From Chloroflexota bacterium (GTDB taxonomy: Bacteria > Chloroflexota > Anaerolineae > Promineifilales > Promineifilaceae), in NCBI GenBank assembly GCA_963169155.1, contig CAUJGI010000539.1:1-11766 (forward strand): 11,766 nt of DNA. The letters are read 5' to 3'. Positions 6,058-11,766 of this stretch are shown here, piece by piece (the stretch's first letter is position 1; the number at the start of each line of letters is the position of its first letter). The translations under genes were made by a program, and so were the position numbers. The notes under the pieces were generated by a model, which ran no database searches, was not told where the DNA came from, and worked only from the letters and a program-made list of their open reading frames with translations.

Positions 6058-6567
6058 ATGCACCATTTAAGTAACTTGCACGATTTATTTGTTCATGAAC
6101 TACGTGACCTGTACAGCGCCGAGCAGCAGCTCATTAGCGCGCTGCCGAAGATGTCCCAGGCGGCCTCAACCCCTGATCTGCGACAGGCCTTCGACCATCA
6201 TTTGGACCAGACGCGTAACCATGTTTCCCGGCTGGACAAGATTTTTACCCGTCTGGGCACCACCAGCGCCGGTGATGAATGTGAAGCGATGAAGGGCCTG
6301 GTAAAAGAAGGCGAAACCATCATCAATGCCCAAGGCCACGCGGTGGTAAAAGATGCGGCCCTGATTGGCGCCGCGCAGCGCGTGGAGCATTACGAAATTG
6401 CCGCTTACGGTACGGCCCGCACCTATGCCGAAGAGCTTGGCTATGACGATATGGCCAACTGGCTGCAAGAAACCCTCGATGAAGAAGGGGCCACCAACAA
6501 GAAGCTGACCAAGCTGGCCGAAGGCGGCTGGCTCCGCAGCGGCATCAATGAAGAGGCCCGTTCCTAA
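6058..6567 (+). CDS. YciE/YciF-type ferritin-like protein (DUF892)
   Basis: A 169-residue all-helical protein matching the DUF892 ferritin-like family. Residues 8-31 (HDLFVHELRDLYSAEQQLISALPK) are the family's N-terminal signature. Later helices include SRLDKIFTRLGT (57-68), AALIGAAQRVEHYEIAAYGTA (100-120) and NWLQETLDEEGATNKKLTKLA (134-154). Conserved acidic and His positions (Glu14, Glu22, Glu110, Glu113, Glu139/Glu142) are candidates for a di-metal site, by analogy with ferritin-like folds. Members are induced by osmotic, stationary-phase and other stresses; the reaction is not established. The start ATG follows TGGAGGT (6042-6048). The gene has its own terminator at 6597, and the upstream 180 bp holds a possible promoter (TATACT at 5952), so it is probably monocistronic. 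Confidence 0.93.
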   Translation: MHHLSNLHDLFVHELRDLYSAEQQLISALPKMSQAASTPDLRQAFDHHLDQTRNHVSRLDKIFTRLGTTSAGDECEAMKGLVKEGETIINAQGHAVVKDAALIGAAQRVEHYEIAAYGTARTYAEELGYDDMANWLQETLDEEGATNKKLTKLAEGGWLRSGINEEARS

Positions 6568-6596
6568 AACCACCCGATAAACTAAAAATGTTAAGG

Positions 6597-6628
6597 CACT
6601 GGCGTTTGTATGACGCCAGTGTTTTTTT
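6597..6628 (+). terminator. Intrinsic terminator after the YciE-like gene
   Basis: CACTGGCGT (6597-6605) pairs perfectly with ACGCCAGTG (6613-6621) over a 7-nt loop, followed by seven T (6622-6628). It ends 12 bp before the topoisomerase start codon, leaving little room for a separate leader. Confidence 0.93.
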
Positions 6629-6640
6629 CAATAAAATCAC

Positions 6641-7672
6641 ATGGAAGAACTCGCATTGCAGGCGGGCTTGCGCTACGTCAACGACAGCGAACCGGGGTAT
6701 CACCGTAAGCGGTGGGGCCGCGGTTTTGCGTACCTGAATGAAGCAGGCAGGCACGTCACCGAGAAAAAGATTCGGGCGCGTCTGGAATCGCTGGTGATTC
6801 CGCCAGCCTGGACCGACGTGTGGATTTGCCGTTTGCCTGCTGGCCATATCCAGGCCACGGGACGGGATGAAAAAGGGCGCAAGCAGTACATTTACCATCC
6901 AGACTGGCATGAAGTGCGCAATCTGGTTAAGTTCGGCCGTATGCGCGCCTTTGGGGAAGCGCTGCCTGCCCTGCGCGCCCAGGTAGATGCTGATTTACGC
7001 AGCCGCAAGTTGTCCTGGGGGCGAGTGGTAGCTTTGGTGGTGAGCCTGCTGGACAAAACGCTGCTGCGTGTTGGCAATGTGGCCTATGCCCAAGAAAACG
7101 GCAGTTACGGTCTCACCACGCTGCACGATGAGCATACGGCCGTTTCCCACAGCCACATCACCTTTTCTTTTTCCGGTAAAGGCGGCAAGCTTCAGGAAGT
7201 AAGCTTGCAGGATCGCCGCCTGGCGCGGCTGGTGCAAAAATGCCAGGAGCTGCCCGGCCAGCACCTGTTCCAATACGTTGGGGAAGATGGGGCCACCTGT
7301 GACATTACGTCTACCGACGTCAATGTTTACCTGCGCCAGCACACGGAGCAAGCGTTTTCCGCCAAAGATTTCCGCACCTGGGGTGCTACCATCGCCGCCG
7401 CCGAAAAGCTGGCGGAACTGGGTCCAGCCGAGTCGGAAGCGCAGGCAGAAGAGAAGATGATGACGGCCGTAAAACACGCCGCCGCCCAACTGGGCAACAC
7501 CTATCCCGTCTGCCGCCAATATTACGTGCACCCCCATGTTTTGGCCGCTTACCAGGCTGGCACGCTGGTGGATCGGGTGCAGTCTGGCCGCCAGAAAAAG
7601 ACGGATGGGTTGAGTGCGGTGGAAACGGCCGTTCTCACCCTCCTCCCTCAGCCAGAGAACAATATTTTGTGA
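6641..7672 (+). CDS. DNA topoisomerase IB (poxvirus-type)
   Basis: A 343-residue enzyme that relaxes supercoils through a 3'-phosphotyrosine nick. The N-terminal domain starts with the family's GLRYVNDSEPGYHRKRWGRGFAYL (residues 9-32) and IPPAWTDVWIC (53-63). The catalytic set is complete: Arg143 (LLRVGN), Lys180 (SGKGGK), Arg245 (KDFRTWGAT), Asn286 (LGNTYPVC) and nucleophile Tyr295 (RQYYVHP). The spacings equal those I recall for Deinococcus TopIB (Arg137, Lys174, Arg239, Asn280, Tyr289), which also has Asn in place of the poxviral His. An in-frame stop (TAA, 6632) precedes ATG 6641, so the start cannot be further upstream, and a later start would remove the conserved N-terminus. No Shine-Dalgarno is visible. 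The gene may be leaderless or translated from read-through of the terminator just before it. Confidence 0.96.
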   Translation: MEELALQAGLRYVNDSEPGYHRKRWGRGFAYLNEAGRHVTEKKIRARLESLVIPPAWTDVWICRLPAGHIQATGRDEKGRKQYIYHPDWHEVRNLVKFGRMRAFGEALPALRAQVDADLRSRKLSWGRVVALVVSLLDKTLLRVGNVAYAQENGSYGLTTLHDEHTAVSHSHITFSFSGKGGKLQEVSLQDRRLARLVQKCQELPGQHLFQYVGEDGATCDITSTDVNVYLRQHTEQAFSAKDFRTWGATIAAAEKLAELGPAESEAQAEEKMMTAVKHAAAQLGNTYPVCRQYYVHPHVLAAYQAGTLVDRVQSGRQKKTDGLSAVETAVLTLLPQPENNIL

Positions 7673-7684
7673 GCGACTATTTTT

Positions 7685-7717
7685 AGATTGGGCCACTCTT
7701 CAAAATTGACCCAATCT
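7685..7717. repeat. Short inverted repeat between the topoisomerase and LLM genes
   Basis: AGATTGGG (7685-7692) and CCCAATCT (7710-7717) are perfect inverted 8-mers separated by 17 nt. No T-tract follows, so it is a poor terminator candidate. It may be an operator for the gene starting at 7746 or a weak transcript end for the topoisomerase. A TTGACC hexamer (7706-7711) overlaps the right arm, but no matching -10 is visible. Confidence 0.4.
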
Positions 7718-7745
7718 TGGCAAGTAAGACAAAAGGATTAAACCC

Positions 7746-8702
7746 ATGACACAATTCGGGTACGCTCTTTCAAGTGAAGAACACAACCCTTCGGATCTGG
7801 TCCTCTATGCACAGCGCGCCGAAGAAGTCGGTTTTGACTTCGCCATGATATCGGACCATTACCATCCCTGGATTAGCGAGCAAGGGCACAGCCCTTTTGT
7901 ATGGAGCGTCATTGGCGGCATTGCCCAGGCGACCCAAACCCTGAAGCTAGGCACGGGCGTCACCTGCCCCATCCAGCGCATTCATCCGGCGATCATTGCC
8001 CAAGCCGCGGCCACCGCGGCCGCCATGATGCCCGGACGCTTCTTTTTAGGCGTGGGGACCGGGGAAAATCTCAATGAGCACGTGCTGGGCGACCGCTGGC
8101 CCCCCTTTGACATTCGCCTGGAGATGCTGGCTGAGGCAGTGGAGCTGATCCGCACGTTGTGGAGTGGCGAAAACATTAGCTGGTGGGGCACATTTTACGA
8201 TGTGGAAGACGCCCGAATTTACACGCTGCCAGACAAGCTGCCGCAGATCATGATGGCGGCTAGCGGCCCGCAAAGCGTACGCGCCGCGGGGCAAATCGCC
8301 GATGGGCTGATCGGCCTGGCGCCCAAGTCCGACATCATCGAACAGTTCCGCGAGGCGGGCGGAGAGGACAAACCGCGCTACGGCCAGCTGGCAGTCTGTT
8401 GGGCGGAGAGCGAAGCAGAAGCGCGGCGAACGGTGCACAAAATCTGGCCCAACAGCGGCCTGACCGGTGAGCTAAGCCAGGAACTGCGCACGGTGGCCCA
8501 CTTTGAGCAGGCCGTCAAGCTGGTAGATGAGCCAACGGCCGTTAAAAACATCATTTGTGGCCCCGACCCGCAAAAGCACATCGAGGGCATCCAGCAATTT
8601 ATCGACGCCGGGTACGACCACGTTTACATCCACCAGATCGGCCGAGACCAGATGGGCTTTTTCCGCTTTTATGCCCAGGAAGTGCTGCCCGCAGTGCGCT
8701 AA
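7746..8702 (+). CDS. F420-dependent LLM-class oxidoreductase (TIGR03557/FGD-like)
   Basis: A 318-residue TIM-barrel protein of the bacterial luciferase-like superfamily. The N-terminal half is close to F420-dependent glucose-6-phosphate dehydrogenase-like enzymes. It has AEEVGFDFAMISDHYHPW (residues 25-42), where Asp37, His38 and Trp42 correspond to the active-site Asp39, His40 and Trp44 of mycobacterial FGD1. It also has HSPFVWSVIGGIA, LGTGVTCP, HPAIIAQAAAT and LGVGTGENLNEHVLG (101-115), with Glu107 matching FGD1 Glu109. The substrate is not clear: I cannot confirm the sugar-phosphate-binding Lys/Arg set, so a different hydride acceptor or donor is possible. The reaction would use deazaflavin F420, implying F420 synthesis elsewhere in the genome. 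The start ATG has AAAGGA (7732-7737) at 8 nt. It converges with the GH94 gene across a 126-bp spacer. Confidence 0.9.
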   Translation: MTQFGYALSSEEHNPSDLVLYAQRAEEVGFDFAMISDHYHPWISEQGHSPFVWSVIGGIAQATQTLKLGTGVTCPIQRIHPAIIAQAAATAAAMMPGRFFLGVGTGENLNEHVLGDRWPPFDIRLEMLAEAVELIRTLWSGENISWWGTFYDVEDARIYTLPDKLPQIMMAASGPQSVRAAGQIADGLIGLAPKSDIIEQFREAGGEDKPRYGQLAVCWAESEAEARRTVHKIWPNSGLTGELSQELRTVAHFEQAVKLVDEPTAVKNIICGPDPQKHIEGIQQFIDAGYDHVYIHQIGRDQMGFFRFYAQEVLPAVR

Positions 8703-8740
8703 AAATTTTGGGCTCCTCTTTGCTGTTTGGAATTTTGGGG

Positions 8741-8795
8741 CGTGAAACGGGAAACGTGATTCTCTCTGGTCACGTTTCCCGTTTCACGTTTCACG
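8741..8795. repeat. Inverted heptamer array between convergent genes
   Basis: On + the units CGTGAAA, CGGGAAA and CGTGATT run from 8741 to 8761. On the minus strand, read from 8795 down to 8768, they are CGTGAAA (twice), CGGGAAA and CGTGACC. As a result 8741-8759 and 8770-8788 form a perfect 19-bp inverted repeat with a 10-nt loop. No T-tract follows on either strand, but the hairpin lies between two convergent stop codons and could limit read-through or stabilise both 3' ends. The architecture matches the array at 3075-3170: 7-nt units, two facing arms, 3' of a gene. Confidence 0.88.
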
Positions 8796-8828
8796 GTTAG
8801 AGATTAAAGCTGGTCCAATCCCCCATCC

Positions 8829-11766
8829 CTAAGCCAACTTAACCACATGCCTACGGCCGTCATCCACCAGCGGAATCTCCCGGCCCGATGTGAGCGCCTG
8901 GCCGTCCAGCCACAGTTCGGGGGCGCTGTCTGGGTTGTTTTCTACGGTGATGTGATAGGTGGAACGGCCGTACCGGTACACCACCGCAAACCCCGGCCAT
9001 GACGGGGGAATCTGCGGCTTGATCTGCAAAATGTCGCCGCAGCGCCGCAGGCCCAAAATCCCCTCAATCCCCAACCGATACATCCAGCCGCTGGAGCCAG
9101 TGTACCAGGTCCAGCCGCCGCGCCCCTGGTGCGGGGCCACGCCGTACACATCGGCAGCAATGACGTACGGTTCCACCGCGTAATGCGCCGCCTTTTCCGG
9201 CGTATCAGCGCGGTAGATGGGGTTGATCAGCCGGAAGAGCGCTTCGGCCTTCTCCGTTTCGCCCAGCTCGGCATAAGCCCAGATGGTCCACAGCGCGGCG
9301 TGGGTGTACTGCCCGCCGTTTTCGCGAATGCCCGGCAGGTAACCCTTGATGTAGCCGGGGTCCTGGCGCGTCTGGTCAAACGGCGGTGTAAACAGCAGCA
9401 GGAGCCGCTCTTCTTCGTTGATGAGGTGCTGTTCAACGGCCGTCATCGCCTGCCGCACCCGTTTTGCATCGCCCAGCCCGGTCAGCACCGCCCACGATTG
9501 GGCAATGGCGTCGATGCGGCACTCGCGGTTTTTGTGCGAGCCGAGCGGCGTGCCGTCGTCGTAGAAGGCGCGCAGGTACCAATCGCCATCCCACGCCTCC
9601 ATTTCGATGGCGTCGCGGTATGATTTGGCCTGCTCGCGCAATGTTTGCGCCCGGTTGCTGTCGCCGCGCTCCTGGCATAGTTCGGCAAAGGCTTGCAGCG
9701 TGGCGGCCAGGAACCAGCCCAGCCAGATGCTTTCGCCCTGGCCATGAATGCCGACGCGGTTCATGCCGTCGTTCCAGTCGCCCCCACCCATGAGCGGCAG
9801 ACCGTGGCGGCCCTGGGTGGCCGCGTGCTGCAGCACCCGGCAGCAATGTTCGTACAGCGATTCGGCCGTTTCCGTCTGGTTGTACTGGCCGTAGCGCTCC
9901 TCTTCATTTTTGCCCAGCGGCTCACCCGTCAGGTACGGCACCATTTCGTCGAGAACGGCCGTATCCCCCGTGGTCTGGCAGTAAACGGCCGTCACGTACG
10001 GCAGCCACACCAGGTCGTCGGTGATGCGCGTGCGCACGCCGCGCCCCGACGGCGGATGCCACCAGTGCAGCACGTCGCCCGCTTCAAACTGGTGCCGCGC
10101 CGAGCGTAGCAAATGCTCCCGCGCCAGATCGGGTCGGGCGTGCAGCACAGCCATCACATCTTGCAGCTGGTCGCGGAAGCCATACGCCCCGCTGGATTGG
10201 TACAGCGCCGACCGGCCCCAGATGCGGCAGGCCAGGGCCTGGTACAGCAGCCAGCGGTTGAGCAGCACATTCATCGCCGGGTCCGGCGTGTCTACCGTAA
10301 TTGTGCCCAGCACATCTTCCCACAAATCGGCCGTGCCCTGCCAGGCAGCGTTGACATGCTCCACCTGCTGGAAGCGCTCAACGAGGGCCAGCGCATCGGC
10401 CTCATTTTGCCCTTCGCCGAGCAGGAAATAGACGGTTTCGCTGCCGCCGGGCGGCAAATCCAGGTGCAGCTGCATGATGGCCGCCGGGTCGGTGCCCACC
10501 TGGGCATTATTGCTCAGGCCAATGCGCCCCAGGGCGGCGGGCTGGCTCAGGCTGCCCAGTCGCCCCAAAAACTCGGTACGGTCCGCCGAAAAGCCGTGCG
10601 GCTCCCGGCTGGCCGCCAAAAAGGCAACTGCCTCGCCAAATTCCGCGTTGTAGGGGTTGCGTGCCAGCAAGGCGTGCTGTGCCGGCCGGTACGCGGGAAT
10701 GATGAACGGCTGCGTGCTGCTGCGCTCGGTGCCTAGCACCCATTCCGCGTAGTAGGTGGCGGTGATGCGGCGCGGTCGGGCGGCGCCGTTTTCCAGGCGC
10801 AGCTGCACAATCTTCACCGGGGCATCGGGCGCGGTAAAGAGGTGCACCTTCTGCTTCAGGTTGTGGCTGTGATGCTCGAAGATGGTGTAGCCCGCGCCGT
10901 GGCGCACCTGGTAAGGCGCGTTGGCGGGGATGGGCTGCGGCGTGGGGCTCCAAATTTCGGCCGTTTCTTCGTCGCGCAGATAAAGCGCTTCGGCAGGCAC
11001 ATCGCTGACGGGATCGTTGCGCCAGCTGGTCAGGCGGTTTTCACCGCTGTTGGTGGCCCAGCTGTAGCCGCCGCCCGTCTCCGACACCAGGAAGCCAAAC
11101 TGCTCGTTGGCAATGACGTTGATCCACGGCGCGGGTGTCGCCGCGCCCGGCTCCAGGTAAATGACGTACTCTTTGCCGTCGGGCGAGAAGCCACCCCAGC
11201 CGTTGTCAAACTGGAGGTTGGTGGGGCGCGGCAGTGGGGCCAGGAGGTCGGCCGTTTCCTGCGATGGCAACGTGGGCTGGAAGGTGGGCAGCCGGGCCGG
11301 GCGGTTGGCCATCTGGGCCAGTTGGGCTTCCAGGGTACCGTAGGCATCTTGCAGCACAACGCGGGCGGCCGTTTGCAGCAAGGTAAAATCGGCTTCGCTC
11401 ATCTGGTCGGCCCGCAGAATAAAAATGCCGCCGCGCCGGTTCAGCCACTGTTCGCTTTCCAGCCGGTGCACTGCCCGGAAAATATTGCTTTGTACCATCT
11501 GGCCATAGTTGGAGTCCTGCTGGTTGAGCAGCACCAGGTCCACCCGCAGGCCGCGCCGCCGCCAGTAGGTGTGGGCGCGCAGCAGCAGCGGCAGCATATC
11601 GCCGGGATTTTCGTCGGCAACACGCAGCAGCAAAATGGGGTAGTCGCCGGAGATGCCGTGACCCCACAGGCCGGATTGTCCCTGGCTGTTGGCAAGCAGG
11701 GTGGCAGCCTCGGCGCGTACGGCCGTATGCGGGTACAGCAGCAAGGAGAGCAGGCGCTGCACTTGA
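8829..11766 (-). CDS. Cyclic beta-1,2-glucan synthase-like protein, GH94 C-terminal part (5' end beyond the window)
   Basis: The minus-strand frame is open from the right edge to TAG at 8831-8829, giving about 978 visible residues. The GTG at 11762 is not a credible start, because the family sequence is already under way. The first 160 residues (GQSGLWGHGISGDYPILLLRV, then AHTYWRRRGLRVDLVLLN, then GGIFILRADQMSEADFTLLQTAARVVL) match the linker before the last module of NdvB/Cgs-type proteins. A beta-sandwich (NGWGGFSPDGKEYVI, SWRNDPVSD, YTIFEHHSHNL) and a GH94 (alpha/alpha)6 barrel follow (GYGFRDQLQDVMA-like region, DVLHWWHPPSGRGVRTRITDD, GGGDWNDGMNRVG). The first Asp of DWND (codon 9779-9777) is the expected general acid. 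In full-length synthases (over 2,800 residues) this module trims glucan chains by phosphorolysis before cyclisation, and the glycosyltransferase part would lie to the right of 11766. A standalone GH94 phosphorylase is less likely given the NdvB-like linker. Confidence 0.9.
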   Translation of the reverse strand, partial: QVQRLLSLLLYPHTAVRAEAATLLANSQGQSGLWGHGISGDYPILLLRVADENPGDMLPLLLRAHTYWRRRGLRVDLVLLNQQDSNYGQMVQSNIFRAVHRLESEQWLNRRGGIFILRADQMSEADFTLLQTAARVVLQDAYGTLEAQLAQMANRPARLPTFQPTLPSQETADLLAPLPRPTNLQFDNGWGGFSPDGKEYVIYLEPGAATPAPWINVIANEQFGFLVSETGGGYSWATNSGENRLTSWRNDPVSDVPAEALYLRDEETAEIWSPTPQPIPANAPYQVRHGAGYTIFEHHSHNLKQKVHLFTAPDAPVKIVQLRLENGAARPRRITATYYAEWVLGTERSSTQPFIIPAYRPAQHALLARNPYNAEFGEAVAFLAASREPHGFSADRTEFLGRLGSLSQPAALGRIGLSNNAQVGTDPAAIMQLHLDLPPGGSETVYFLLGEGQNEADALALVERFQQVEHVNAAWQGTADLWEDVLGTITVDTPDPAMNVLLNRWLLYQALACRIWGRSALYQSSGAYGFRDQLQDVMAVLHARPDLAREHLLRSARHQFEAGDVLHWWHPPSGRGVRTRITDDLVWLPYVTAVYCQTTGDTAVLDEMVPYLTGEPLGKNEEERYGQYNQTETAESLYEHCCRVLQHAATQGRHGLPLMGGGDWNDGMNRVGIHGQGESIWLGWFLAATLQAFAELCQERGDSNRAQTLREQAKSYRDAIEMEAWDGDWYLRAFYDDGTPLGSHKNRECRIDAIAQSWAVLTGLGDAKRVRQAMTAVEQHLINEEERLLLLFTPPFDQTRQDPGYIKGYLPGIRENGGQYTHAALWTIWAYAELGETEKAEALFRLINPIYRADTPEKAAHYAVEPYVIAADVYGVAPHQGRGGWTWYTGSSGWMYRLGIEGILGLRRCGDILQIKPQIPPSWPGFAVVYRYGRSTYHITVENNPDSAPELWLDGQALTSGREIPLVDDGRRHVVKLA

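Noticed and set aside
8829..11667. Many open frames on both strands over the GH94 gene
   Set aside because: They are GC-skew shadows of a single long, motif-rich gene.
1..11766. tRNA, rRNA, transposase, integrase or prophage genes
   Set aside because: None could be recognised on either strand; the region reads as ordinary chromosome apart from the repeats noted.

Overview
The window carries a groES-groEL heat-shock operon, a fluoride-resistance locus and a set of small stress-associated genes. It then holds an F420-type oxidoreductase and the 3' part of a very large carbohydrate-active enzyme gene that runs off the right edge. The gene set suggests a Chloroflexota bacterium, possibly of the Anaerolineae/Caldilineae group. 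The reasons are HrcA/CIRCE control of groESL, a TIGR03557-type F420 enzyme, abundant TPR proteins and a poxvirus-like topoisomerase IB. This placement is inference from gene content and style; no rRNA or marker phylogeny is available here. Base composition is GC-rich, roughly 57% by eye.

Layout. Positions 2-928 (+) are the 3' part of a TPR-repeat protein gene. Positions 929-1099 are a compact heat-shock control region: a sigma70-type promoter bracketed by two CIRCE operators. groES (1100-1390) and groEL (1424-3070) follow, then an inverted pair of heptamer arrays (3075-3170) and a strong intrinsic terminator (3191-3226). A second TPR protein (3312-4124, +) converges on fluC/crcB (4128-4514, -). 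fluC is preceded by a fluoride riboswitch with a built-in terminator (4542-4634, -). Positions 4635-5032 hold no recognisable gene.

Then come four stress-type genes, all on +: a PRC-barrel protein (5033-5386), ChaB (5647-5877), a YciE/DUF892 ferritin-like protein (6058-6567) and DNA topoisomerase IB (6641-7672). Intrinsic terminators lie after the first and third. An F420-dependent LLM-class oxidoreductase follows (7746-8702, +). A second inverted heptamer array (8741-8795) separates it from a convergent gene (8829-11766, -). That gene encodes the GH94 phosphorylase-like C-terminal part of a cyclic beta-1,2-glucan synthase-like protein and is cut by the window edge.

Together these genes look like a chromosomal housekeeping/stress region rather than a mobile island: I see no transposase, integrase, tRNA, CRISPR or phage gene. 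The most unusual signals are not genes. One is a strongly over-represented palindrome, ACGGCCGT (17 copies by hand count; core CGGCCG 37 copies), spread over genes and reading frames but almost absent from groESL. The other is the pair of intergenic inverted arrays built of 7-nt units.
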